A stretch of 9,642 nucleotides of DNA. It comes from an uncultured bacterium (GTDB taxonomy: Bacteria; Actinomycetota; Coriobacteriia; Coriobacteriales; Coriobacteriaceae). Below the pieces are notes generated by a model. The model was not told the origin of the DNA, ran no database searches, and saw nothing but the letters and a program-made list of their open reading frames with translations. Positions 1 through 6,686 of this stretch are shown one piece after another; the stretch's first letter is position 1, and each line of letters starts with the position of its first letter. Location: NCBI GenBank assembly GCA_905214905.1, contig CAJMNK010000070.1, positions 1 to 9,642 of the forward strand. Reading direction: 5' to 3'. Made by a program: the position numbers and the translations under genes.

Positions 1-69
1 GGGGCAACGTCCCAGTGAAAATGGGCGGGCCGATTGTGGCCGGATGCTGGGCAGCTTGCAGAGCAGCCG

Positions 70-1104
70 CTAGCAAATCCTAGGCAGCTGCTCTCCCACG
101 AGCATGTCGAGGATGCGGGTCGAGCCCCAGCCGGTGCGTACACGCACGGCGGGGCGGGTGTCCTCGGCAAGCGGCAGCACGCGACCGATAATGGCGGCAT
201 TCTCGCCGTAGCGGGCGGCGCGCATGGCGGCCAGCGCGGCATCGGCCTGCTCGGCCGGCACCACGGCAACCACCTTGCCCTCGTTTGCCACCTGCAGCAC
301 ATCGTAGCCGAGCATCTCGCAGGCGGCCTGCACGTCGGGGCGCACGGGCACGGCATTCTCGTCGATCTCCATGGCAACGCCGCTGGCCTGGGCAAACTCG
401 TTGAGCGTGGATGCCAGGCCGCCGCGCGTGGGGTCGCGGAAGCAGCGTGTGTCGGGTGCTGCGGCAAGCACATCGGCAATCAGGTGGTTGAGCGGTGCGG
501 CGTCGCTTTCAATCGCGCTCGAAAACGCCAAGCCCTCGCGCTGGCTCATAATGGCGATGCCGTGGTCGCCTAGCGTGCCTGAGACCAGGATGACGTCGCC
601 GGGGCGGCAGTTGGCGCCGCTGAGCGCCACGCCCGCGGGCACCTCGCCCACGCCGGCGGTATTGATGTAGACGCCGTCGGCACCGCCACGCTCGACCACC
701 TTGGTGTCGCCGGTGATAATCTTCACGCCCGCCTCGCGCGCCGTTTCGGCCATGGTCTGCACGATCTGGCGCAGCTTGTCCATGGGGTAGCCCTCTTCGA
801 GGATAAAGCCGCACGACAGGTAGCGCACGTTAGCGCCCGAGGTCGTGACGTCGTTGACGGTTCCGCATACGGCGAGGCGGCCGATATTGCCGCCGGGGAA
901 GAACTGCGGCGTTACCACAAAGCTGTCGGTCGACATGGCGATTCGCCCGCTTGCGGGCAGCGCGGCGACACCGGAATCGTTGCCCGCAAGCAGCTCGGGC
1001 GACCCAAAGGCATCCAGAAAGACCTCATCAATAATGCGCTTCATCATCTGGCCGCCGGAGCCGTGGCCCAGCAGGACAGTGCTATCGGTGGCAGTACGGG
1101 ACAT
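70..1104 (-). CDS. hypE: HypE, [NiFe]-hydrogenase maturation (carbamoyl dehydratase)
   Basis: HypE takes a carbamoyl group from HypF onto its C-terminal cysteine and dehydrates it with ATP to a thiocyanate, the source of the cyanide ligands of the hydrogenase Fe. The 344-residue product matches the usual family length. It shows LLGHGSGG near residues 11-18, DSFVVTPQFFPGGNIG at about 60-75, GTVNDV at 81-86, the nucleotide-site TGDTKVVERG at about 131-140, and DPTRGGLASTLNE in the second domain. It ends in PRIC, so the essential terminal Cys is intact at residue 344, followed directly by TAG. The ATG is preceded by GGAG 8 nt upstream. It is the last visible gene of the hypF-C-D-E run, 81 nt after hypD, and may also have its own promoter in that gap. 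The protein is cytoplasmic. Identification is secure. Confidence 0.97.
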   Translation of the reverse strand: MSRTATDSTVLLGHGSGGQMMKRIIDEVFLDAFGSPELLAGNDSGVAALPASGRIAMSTDSFVVTPQFFPGGNIGRLAVCGTVNDVTTSGANVRYLSCGFILEEGYPMDKLRQIVQTMAETAREAGVKIITGDTKVVERGGADGVYINTAGVGEVPAGVALSGANCRPGDVILVSGTLGDHGIAIMSQREGLAFSSAIESDAAPLNHLIADVLAAAPDTRCFRDPTRGGLASTLNEFAQASGVAMEIDENAVPVRPDVQAACEMLGYDVLQVANEGKVVAVVPAEQADAALAAMRAARYGENAAIIGRVLPLAEDTRPAVRVRTGWGSTRILDMLVGEQLPRIC

Positions 1105-1128
1105 ATCGAAAACTCCAATCGTGGGTGG

Positions 1129-1136
1129 AATTATAT
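1129..1136 (-). promoter_or_regulatory. Possible -10 box of an internal hypE promoter
   Basis: On the minus strand a perfect TATAAT (complement of 1130-1135) lies about 25 nt upstream of the hypE ATG and just upstream of its GGAG ribosome site. No convincing -35 hexamer is found 16-18 nt further upstream; the best positions read GC-rich. It could give hypE its own transcript in addition to read-through from hypD. This is a sequence match only. Confidence 0.35.
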
Positions 1137-1159
1137 GGGTGGGGCGCAGCGTCGACCGG

Positions 1160-1183
1160 TCCGCCGTTCGCTAGAACGGCGGA
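1160..1183 (-). repeat. Perfect hairpin in the hypD-hypE gap
   Basis: The arms 1160-1169 and 1174-1183 are perfect 10-bp inverted repeats around a 4-nt loop (GCTA on the plus strand). The hairpin begins 2 nt after the hypD stop codon. No T-run follows on either strand, so it is not a standard intrinsic terminator. It could act as an mRNA 3'-end stabiliser or a weak, Rho-type pause between hypD and hypE. Confidence 0.6.
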
Positions 1184-1185
1184 AC

Positions 1186-2301
1186 CTAATAGTCGCGGTA
1201 TCTAAAGTACGCCGCGCAGCTGCCTTCGGAGCTCACCATGCACGGGCCGACGGGGTGCTCGGGCGTGCAGGTGCGGCCAAACAATGGGCAGTCGCTCGGC
1301 GTGATGGCACCGCGCAGCACGTCGCCGCAGCGGCACCCGCGCGGCTCGACCGTCGCCTCAATGGGCACGTCAAAGCGGGCGCCGGCATCAAAGCGCGCGA
1401 GCTCGGGTCGGATGGAAAGACCCGAGTTGGCAATCGGTCCCAGCCCGCGCCACGTGGTGTCGCACGGCTCAAACACCTGCTCGACCAGCTGGCGCGCTAC
1501 GGGATTGCCGTCAGCGTTGACGCCACGGCGGTAGGCGTTGTCGATTGCGGGCCTGTGCTTGACAACCATCTGGACCAGCATGCAGATGCCCTGCAAGATA
1601 TCGACCGGCTCAAACCCGGTGACCACGCCGGGGGTCTCGAACTCATCGACCAAAAACCCGAAGGGTGCCAGGCCTGTGATGGTAGCGACGTGACCAGGCA
1701 GGATAAACCCGTCGATGGTCGTCTCGGGGTCGTTGGAGATCGCACGCAGAGCCGGCGGCGTAGTCTTGTGAGCACAGTAGACCGAGAAGTTCTGGAGCCC
1801 GCGCGCGTCGGCCTCCAGGATAGCGGCGGCAATGGTGGGCGTTGTGGTCTCAAAGCCGACGCCCATAAAGATGACCCGGCGTTCGGGATTTTGCTCGGCA
1901 ATGTCGAGTGCGTCGAGCGGAGAGTAGACGATGCGGATGTCGCGCCCCGCCGCCTTTTGCGCGGCAAGCGAGGTGGACGATCCGGGCACGCGCATCATGT
2001 CGCCAAAGGTGGTGATGATGGCGCCGTCCATGTTGGAAAGCGCGATTGCGTGATCGATGTCGCGGTTGGCGGTGACGCAAACGGGGCATCCCGGGCCGCT
2101 TAGCAGTTTGAGTCCCGTCGGCATAATGGAGCGAAAGCCATAGCGGCCAATGCTCACGGTATGCGTACCGCAGACTTCCATAAGGTTGATGCTGCGGTTG
2201 CCGACAAGCTCGTGAATACGATCGATGAGCTCGCGAGCCAGCTTGGGGTCGCGAAATGCCGAAAAGTCGATACCGGAGCGAACCGGCTGCGCCGCCGCCA
2301 C
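1186..2301 (-). CDS. hypD: HypD, hydrogenase Fe(CN)2CO assembly scaffold
   Basis: HypD is the iron-sulfur protein that, with HypC, holds the iron while its CN and CO ligands are assembled. The product is 371 residues, the normal size. It carries CGTHT with Cys44, GPGCPVC with Cys72 and Cys75, GVGFETTTP at about 147-155, LPGHVATITG at about 201-210, and a C-terminal Cys-rich [4Fe-4S] domain (RGCRCGDVL at 321-329, then Cys338, Cys345, Cys354 and Cys362 within GPCMVSSEGSCAAYFRY). The start is GTG: its G is also the last base of the hypC TAG stop (TAGTG), so the two genes overlap by one base and are probably translationally coupled. A weak GAGG lies about 9 nt upstream. No other start in this frame fits. 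Family assignment is secure. Confidence 0.97.
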   Translation of the reverse strand: MAAAQPVRSGIDFSAFRDPKLARELIDRIHELVGNRSINLMEVCGTHTVSIGRYGFRSIMPTGLKLLSGPGCPVCVTANRDIDHAIALSNMDGAIITTFGDMMRVPGSSTSLAAQKAAGRDIRIVYSPLDALDIAEQNPERRVIFMGVGFETTTPTIAAAILEADARGLQNFSVYCAHKTTPPALRAISNDPETTIDGFILPGHVATITGLAPFGFLVDEFETPGVVTGFEPVDILQGICMLVQMVVKHRPAIDNAYRRGVNADGNPVARQLVEQVFEPCDTTWRGLGPIANSGLSIRPELARFDAGARFDVPIEATVEPRGCRCGDVLRGAITPSDCPLFGRTCTPEHPVGPCMVSSEGSCAAYFRYRDY

Positions 2302-2561
2302 TAGTATGCCTCGGCCGGGTTGGTGGCGAGCTGGTCCTCTTCGGCCAGCTCGGCCATGGTATTGACGAGTTCGAGTGTCTCTTGGGCTTCCTGCTCGTCG
2401 ACAATCTGAATGCCAAAGCCGGCATGCACGAGAATATAGTCGCCTACCTGTGCCGTCGGCACGAGGCGCAGCGAAACGGGGCGCTCGATGCCCATCATGT
2501 CGACGGTCGCCTTAAGGTCGTCGTCGCGTTTGACCACTTTACCGGGAACGGCAAGGCACAT
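2301..2561 (-). CDS. hypC: HypC, hydrogenase maturation chaperone
   Basis: HypC is a small OB-fold chaperone that binds the Fe(CN)2CO unit together with HypD and delivers it to the hydrogenase large-subunit precursor. The 86-residue product starts MCLAVPGKVV: Cys2, which becomes the metal ligand after removal of Met1, is present. The conserved GDYILVHAGFGIQ follows at about 40-52 with His46. The C-terminal third is acidic and Ala/Glu-rich, as is common in the family. An AGGGG ribosome site lies 6-7 nt upstream of the ATG. It overlaps hypD by one base, which fits production as HypC-HypD partners. The 131-nt gap to hypF has palindromes but no terminator, so one hypF-C-D transcript is plausible. 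Confidence 0.96.
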   Translation of the reverse strand: MCLAVPGKVVKRDDDLKATVDMMGIERPVSLRLVPTAQVGDYILVHAGFGIQIVDEQEAQETLELVNTMAELAEEDQLATNPAEAY

Positions 2562-2692
2562 AATGTTCCCCTTTTATACGTTTTGCGCTGGATAGGCGCC
2601 TAATTACCCATCAGTTGATGGTAGCGCTCGCGGGAGTCACGAGCAAACGCGTTACACCTGTGAGACGGCGGCGCGCAGGCTGGCAAAACAGC
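2562..2692. other. 131-nt hypF-hypC spacer with nested palindromes
   Basis: Three dyads are visible: the perfect 10-bp palindrome 2593-2602, a 14-bp dyad at 2608-2621 (CCATCA, 2-nt centre, TGATGG), and an outer pair GCGCT (2585-2589) with AGCGC (2623-2627) enclosing both. No T-run follows on the minus strand, so I do not call a terminator. A TATAAA on the minus strand (2573-2578) abuts the hypC ribosome site and is too close to be a useful -10. No ORF of its own is supported here. Confidence 0.5.
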
Positions 2693-5146
2693 CTATCGCG
2701 ATGCTGTCTGCGCGAGGCGAGCGCGAGCGATGGCGGCCTGACCGTAGGCGATGCAGCCGTCGTTGACGGGCACGGCGTGGGGGACCAAGACGGCAAGACC
2801 GGCGTCTTTGAGTTCGTGGGTAAGGAGCTGAAGCAAAAGCCGGTTCATGAACACACCGCCCGAGAGCGCGACGGTATCGAGGCCTTCGCGATCACAGATC
2901 TCGCACGCGATGTGGGTCGTAGCGTGCGTAATGGCGATGTGAAACCCGAGGGCGAGCCGGTCGGCCGGCACGCCTGCCTCGATTCCATTCAGAAGAGCTT
3001 CGATGAGCGGTTGGGGGTCCAAGATGGGGTAGTCGTCCGCAGACGTGAATACGCCTGTATGATTGCCGTCGAGACGAACGGGCTTACCGTCAAGCGCGCG
3101 CCAGGCGGCGGCTTCGAGTTCTATGGCGGGTTCGCCCTCGTAGGTTGCCTTGTCGCAGATGCCCAGAATCGCTGCCGCGGCATCAAAGAGACGCCCCATG
3201 CTGCTGGTACGCGGGCTGTTGATGCCGCGCTCGATCATGGTGGCTGTCACGCTGCGTGTTTGCTCGTCGAGGGTGCCCAATAGCCCCGCGGCACCCGGAT
3301 GCTCGAGCAGGCCGAGCTCGCTCAGCAGGGCAAAGGCATTGCGCCGGGCATCGCGCACGGATGCGGCTCCGCCTGGCAGCGCCCAGGTGCGCAGGTGCGC
3401 GGCGCGTTCAAAATCGGCAAGGCCGGCGATAAGAAACTCACCGCCCCATATGGTGCCGTCGGTGCCGGCACCCGTACCATCGAAGGCAATACCGAGGACG
3501 CGCGCATCGGGCGCAATCCGGCCAGCGACAATCGCCTCTGCCATTACGCTCGCGATGTGCGCATGATGATGCTGGATTTCGATTAGCGGCAGACTGTGCC
3601 CCCGTGCCCGCTCACGCGCCCACTGGCTCGATAGATAGTTGGGATGCATGTCGCATGCCAGGGCGGCAGGCGTCAGGTCAAAGAGGTTTTCTAGACGTGC
3701 GCGGGCGGCGCTCCAGGCATCGAAGGTCGCGCCGTTTTCGACATCGCCGATATGCTGCGACACAAAACAGGCCACATGGCCGTCGGCGTCCTCGCGCGTG
3801 AGCGCGATCGTGGCTTTTTGCTGCGGCCCGCAGGCGAGCACGCAGGGTGCAGTGCCGTCGAGCGCCGGCAGCGACAACGGTTGCGGCGCATATCCGCGTG
3901 CACGACGCACAGGCATGACGGTGCCGTCGACCACACGTACCACGGAGTCGTCGTAGCGTGAGAGAATCGCACGGTCGTTGCCAAGTAGCGCGTCGGCGAT
4001 GCCGGCGGCAACAAGATGTTCCCATGCAAGGGCATCGTCGGTCTCGATAGGTTCCTCGCTCAGGTTTCCGCTGGTCATGACCAGCGCGCGCATGCCATGC
4101 GACGCGGCAGCTGCAAGCAGCAGATGCTGAAGCGGTGTATAGGGGAGCATAACGCCGAGCTCGGGTAGATCGTGCGCGACGGATGGCGCGAGTGTAAGGG
4201 CGTCGGGGGAATCTCCCTCGCCAACAGCACGGCGGCGCAGCAGCACAATGGGGCGGATGCTACCGGCCAGCAAGCCGCGCTCGGCATCATCGACATGGCA
4301 CAGGCGTTCAGTATCGGCAAGGCTGCGCACCATAACGGCAAGCGGCTTGTTGCTGCGGCGTTTGCGACGGCGCAGCTTGACCACCGCCTGCTCATTGGCG
4401 GCGTTGCAGGCCAGATGGAATCCGCCCAGCCCCTTGATGGCGACAATACCGCCGCTGGCCAGCAGCTCGACACAGCGGTCAATAATGGCATCGCTGGTTT
4501 CGCGCGTGCTGCCGACGGCCGGCATCGCCCCCAGACCCTCGAGCTCCATGTCGCCCGCCGCCTCGCGCCAGGTAATATGTGGCCCGCAGTCAAAGCAGGC
4601 ATCGGGCTGCGCATGAAAGCGCCGGTCAAGCGGGTCGCCATACTCTGCGGCGCACTCGGGGCACATAGGAAAGCAATCCATCGACGTGGCCGCTCGGTCA
4701 TAAGGCAGCGACCGGATGATGGTAAAGCGCGGTCCGCAGTTGGTGCAGTTGATAAAGGGGTAGTGATAGCGTCGGTCGGCGGGGTCGAACAGTTCGCGCA
4801 GGCAGTCGTCACAGGTGGCGATATCGGGGGAGATGAGCGTCGTGTGCACGGTCTGATCCTGCGACGCTACGATGCGAAAGACCTGCTCATCGTCGGCACC
4901 CCAAGTGTCGGGCTCCAGGTCTGCAACAGCGATATGCTCAACGCGGGCCGCGGCAGGCGCGTGCTGCGACAGCGCGGCGACAAAGCCGTCGAGTGCCTCG
5001 ACCGAAGCATGCGCCTCGATGTGCACGCCATCGCCCGCGTTGAGCACCCAGCCGCAAATGCCATGCGCCATAGCCTCGCGATACACAAATGGCCGCATGC
5101 CAACGCCCTGCACAATGCCCGTCACATGAATATGCACATGCCGCAT
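2693..5146 (-). CDS. hypF: HypF, carbamoyltransferase of hydrogenase maturation
   Basis: HypF turns carbamoyl phosphate and ATP into carbamoyl-adenylate and transfers the carbamoyl group to the HypE C-terminal Cys. Domains in order in the 817-residue product: acylphosphatase-like (VQGVGMRPFVYR at 12-23); two zinc-binding units with CxxC pairs at 112/115, 134/137, 162/165 and 184/187, spaced 18, 24 and 18 as in classical HypF; a YrdC-like domain (KGLGGFHLACNAAN at about 238-251, RRRKRRSNKPLAVMV, TSGNLSEEPI); and a Kae1-like domain (IQHHHAHIASVMAE, AFDGTGAGTDG, LSGGVFMNRLL at about 761-771). I chose ATG 5146 because GAGGGGGAG lies 4 nt upstream and the family motif starts at once; an in-frame TTG six codons earlier lacks such a site. 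Its upstream region is occupied by a REP-like palindrome. Confidence 0.97.
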   Translation of the reverse strand: MRHVHIHVTGIVQGVGMRPFVYREAMAHGICGWVLNAGDGVHIEAHASVEALDGFVAALSQHAPAAARVEHIAVADLEPDTWGADDEQVFRIVASQDQTVHTTLISPDIATCDDCLRELFDPADRRYHYPFINCTNCGPRFTIIRSLPYDRAATSMDCFPMCPECAAEYGDPLDRRFHAQPDACFDCGPHITWREAAGDMELEGLGAMPAVGSTRETSDAIIDRCVELLASGGIVAIKGLGGFHLACNAANEQAVVKLRRRKRRSNKPLAVMVRSLADTERLCHVDDAERGLLAGSIRPIVLLRRRAVGEGDSPDALTLAPSVAHDLPELGVMLPYTPLQHLLLAAAASHGMRALVMTSGNLSEEPIETDDALAWEHLVAAGIADALLGNDRAILSRYDDSVVRVVDGTVMPVRRARGYAPQPLSLPALDGTAPCVLACGPQQKATIALTREDADGHVACFVSQHIGDVENGATFDAWSAARARLENLFDLTPAALACDMHPNYLSSQWARERARGHSLPLIEIQHHHAHIASVMAEAIVAGRIAPDARVLGIAFDGTGAGTDGTIWGGEFLIAGLADFERAAHLRTWALPGGAASVRDARRNAFALLSELGLLEHPGAAGLLGTLDEQTRSVTATMIERGINSPRTSSMGRLFDAAAAILGICDKATYEGEPAIELEAAAWRALDGKPVRLDGNHTGVFTSADDYPILDPQPLIEALLNGIEAGVPADRLALGFHIAITHATTHIACEICDREGLDTVALSGGVFMNRLLLQLLTHELKDAGLAVLVPHAVPVNDGCIAYGQAAIARARLAQTASR

Positions 5147-5165
5147 GTGGCTCCCCCTCGTCAAA

Positions 5166-5246
5166 ACCGACCAAAAAGGGACAGGTTTATTTTGGTCGGT
5201 AAAACTTCTAAACCTACCAAAATAAACCTGTCCCTTTTTGGCAGGT
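5166..5246. repeat. REP/BIME-like element: two inverted 35-bp hairpin units
   Basis: Unit 1 (5166-5200) and unit 2 (5212-5246, read on the minus strand) agree at 32 of 35 positions and are separated by 11 nt. The central 26 bp (5171-5196 against 5216-5241) are perfectly complementary, so the whole can form one long hairpin. Each unit also folds alone: ACCGACCAAAA (5166-5176) pairs with TTTTGGTCGGT (5190-5200) around a loop containing GGGACAGG, and unit 2 does the same with one G-T pair. This layout, inverted pairs of short hairpin units in an intergenic gap, is that of REP/BIME elements moved by RAYT (TnpA-REP) transposases. The class assignment is inference; no RAYT gene is in the window. 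Placed between nikR and hypF, it could also attenuate or terminate transcription. Confidence 0.8.
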
Positions 5247-5264
5247 GCGCTGCGGGAAATCCCG

Positions 5265-5759
5265 TTACAGCCCCAGGCTTTGCTTGGTGGCGGCGCAGGT
5301 GAGCTCGCCGTGCTTAACGCCGCGCAGCCCCAGCAACCGGTCCGCTAGCTCATAGACGCGTTTGCCGCGACCCTTGAGCGCCAGAATCTCCAGGCAGTTG
5401 TGGTGGTCCAGATGCACGTGCATGGTCGAGACGATCTCGTCGGTGTAGTCGTGCTGCACCTCGTCCAGACGGCGCGTCAGATCGCCGGTATGGTGGTCAT
5501 AGATCATGGTGAGCGAACCGATGACCTGCTCGTCGGGCGTGCGCATCTGCTCCTTGGCGATCGAGGCGCGAATCAGATCGCGTACGGCCTCGGATCGGTT
5601 AGCCACGTCACCGCGGCGCGCGATCTGCTCGTCAAAGCGGCGCAGCAGGTCGTCGGGCGCGGTGACCGAAAAGCGGACCAGCTCGGAGCTGAAGCCGCTG
5701 CAGCGGCAGCTCGCATCGTCGTCCGCACCGTGATTGTGCGCGTGCTCGTGCTCGGCCAC
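5265..5759 (-). CDS. nikR: NikR, nickel-responsive ribbon-helix-helix regulator
   Basis: NikR binds Ni(II) and then represses (or in some bacteria activates) nickel uptake and nickel-enzyme genes. In the 164-residue product, the ribbon-helix-helix DNA-binding part is at about 26-70 (LVRFSVTAPDDLLRRFDEQI, then RSEAVRDLIR). The ACT-like nickel domain follows. The high-affinity nickel ligands of E. coli NikR have counterparts here: His103, His114, His116 and Cys122 (HVHLDHHNCLEI). The N-terminus carries an extra tail with His4, 6, 8, 10 and Cys18/Cys20. The start is GTG, 1 nt after the TAA of the upstream 82-residue gene, with no good ribosome site, so coupled translation is likely. The closest downstream genes are hypF-C-D-E, which fits a nickel role. 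I found no E. coli-type GTATGA-N16-TCATAC operator here. Confidence 0.94.
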   Translation of the reverse strand: MAEHEHAHNHGADDDASCRCSGFSSELVRFSVTAPDDLLRRFDEQIARRGDVANRSEAVRDLIRASIAKEQMRTPDEQVIGSLTMIYDHHTGDLTRRLDEVQHDYTDEIVSTMHVHLDHHNCLEILALKGRGKRVYELADRLLGLRGVKHGELTCAATKQSLGL

Positions 5760-5760
5760 G

Positions 5761-6009
5761 TTACACCAGTTTCACAGAGCCGACGGAGTTGTGGTCGGCC
5801 TCGATGGCCTCCTCGTAGCCCTCGAGCGCATCGTGCGCCTCGTGGAGTGCCGCCATGGCGGCCTCGAGCTTGGCGCCAATGCGTTCCATGTCAAAGTTCT
5901 CGGTCGCATGCAGCAGCTGATGGCTCCACTCGTGAGCGAGCTCAATGGTGTCGTCGACCTGCTTGACGCTCATGGCAAGCTGGCTCATGTTCATTCCGAC
6001 GTCATGCAT
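5761..6009 (-). CDS. His-rich helical 82-residue protein upstream of nikR
   Basis: I do not recognise a family. The product is 82 residues, lacks a signal peptide or membrane segment, contains no Cys, and looks all-helical: helix about 8-36, helix about 40-72, then a short tail. His26, His30 and His34 are spaced i, i+4, i+8 on one helix face (HEWSHQLLH); His56, His59 and His73 lie on or after the second helix. This pattern could bind a metal. AAGGAG lies 5 nt before the chosen ATG; a second ATG five codons in lacks such a site. The gene ends 1 nt before nikR, so the two are almost certainly one operon. A weak -10 (TAGAAT, complement of 6048-6053) lies upstream without a clear -35. Reality of the gene is well supported; the metal-binding role is inference. 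Confidence 0.8.
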   Translation of the reverse strand: MHDVGMNMSQLAMSVKQVDDTIELAHEWSHQLLHATENFDMERIGAKLEAAMAALHEAHDALEGYEEAIEADHNSVGSVKLV

Positions 6010-6081
6010 GGGAATCTCCTTTTGTACGGGGCGATATGGTGGTTCAGATTCTACTACGCCCGCCTTGAGCGCCGCCGCATA

Positions 6082-6118
6082 AGAAAACGGGTGCGAGTCC
6101 GTCTGACCCGCACCCGTT
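6082..6118 (-). terminator. Intrinsic terminator after trxA (minus strand)
   Basis: Arms 6086-6095 and 6109-6118 are a perfect 10-bp GC-rich inverted repeat with a 13-nt loop. On the minus strand the stem is followed directly by TTTTCTTAT, a typical terminator tail; the plus strand has no T-run after it. It lies about 110 nt beyond the trxA stop and just upstream of the 82-residue gene, so it separates trxA from the nikR operon. Confidence 0.8.
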
Positions 6119-6229
6119 CACTGGGGGCTGTTTGTATCTACCATACTATCCGTGGTCGCATACCTTGCGTTTGGCACTCCGGCGAGCGGTGCGAAACCGC
6201 TCATGGACGGCAGACGGGTAACAAGCGTA
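6119..6229 (-). other. trxA 3' untranslated stretch
   Basis: These 111 nt lie between the trxA stop and the terminator and hold no credible ORF. One small hairpin, 6184-6202 (7-bp perfect stem, 5-nt loop reading TTCGC on the minus strand), is visible. It has no T-run. I see nothing else here. Confidence 0.5.
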
Positions 6230-6550
6230 TTACAGATGTTTCTCCAGCAGTGCCTGAAGTCTTGCCTTGGGTAAGGCGCCGACCGAGCGGTCGACCTCCT
6301 CGCCGTTCTTAAAGACGATCAGCGTGGGGATGCTCATGACGCCAAACTTCATGGCCAGGTCCTGGTTGTCGTCGACGTTGCACTTGGCCACAGCCAACTT
6401 GCCGGCCAGCTCGTCGGCAACCTCGTCTACGATGGGCGAGAGCGAGCGGCAGGGGCCGCACCACGGGGCCCAAAAATCAACCAGTACGGGCAGGCTATCG
6501 TTGACGACAGCGTCAAAGTTCTCGGGGGTAATCTGCTTAATGTCAGCCAT
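6230..6550 (-). CDS. trxA: Thioredoxin
   Basis: This is a small cytoplasmic dithiol-disulfide reductase, reduced by thioredoxin reductase and serving ribonucleotide reductase, peroxidases and other thiol proteins. The 106-residue product is of standard length. It has the active site WCGPC at 30-34 inside VDFWAPWCGPCRSLSPI, the cis-Pro motif SIPT at 73-76 (Pro75), and the C-terminal FKNGEEVDRSVGALPK segment typical of bacterial TrxA. The frame stays open upstream for 28 more codons, but ATG 6550 is the start because GGAGGT lies 4 nt before it and the family begins there. A minus-strand TATTAT with TTTACG 16 nt upstream is a possible but very close promoter. It is divergent from the plus-strand gene at 6687 and ends in a clear terminator. 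Confidence 0.96.
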   Translation of the reverse strand: MADIKQITPENFDAVVNDSLPVLVDFWAPWCGPCRSLSPIVDEVADELAGKLAVAKCNVDDNQDLAMKFGVMSIPTLIVFKNGEEVDRSVGALPKARLQALLEKHL

Positions 6551-6613
6551 GGTGACCTCCATAATACGACGCGGCTCGGCCGCGTAAAACTCAGTACGAC
6601 CGTGCTTATACCC

Positions 6614-6658
6614 AGCGGCCCGCAAAGCAACCACTCGCGGGCGGCTCTTTTATATAAT
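6614..6658 (+). promoter_or_regulatory. Possible promoter of the 191-residue gene, with an overlapping hairpin
   Basis: A perfect TATAAT at 6653-6658 lies 28 nt before the ATG at 6687, giving an expected short leader of about 20 nt with the GGAG site in it. There is no recognisable -35 at the expected spacing. Immediately upstream, arms 6614-6623 and 6637-6646 form a 10-bp stem with one mismatch, followed by CTTTTAT, so the -10 sits at the base of a terminator-like hairpin. Confidence 0.4.
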
Positions 6659-6686
6659 GGTGGGCACGCAAACGATTGGAGAGCGC

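Noticed and set aside
1..69. Terminator or new gene start after hypE
   Set aside because: Only short 4-5 bp complementary stretches and no T-run are visible, and no start with a ribosome site can be supported at the window edge.
1063..2103. Long plus-strand open frame opposite hypD
   Set aside because: It lies antisense to an unmistakable hypD, has no ribosome site or family pattern, and such shadows are usual in GC-rich DNA.
5165..5264. NikR operator in front of hypF
   Set aside because: No GTATGA-N16-TCATAC-like half-sites are present; the dominant palindrome is the REP-like element, whose symmetry and length do not fit a NikR box.
4172..5302. Long plus-strand open frame opposite the hypF 5' part
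   Set aside because: It runs through the hypF coding region and the REP-like palindrome; composition is that of an antisense shadow.
6184..6202. Small hairpin as a non-coding RNA or second terminator after trxA
   Set aside because: A 7-bp stem without a T-run or own promoter is not enough evidence.
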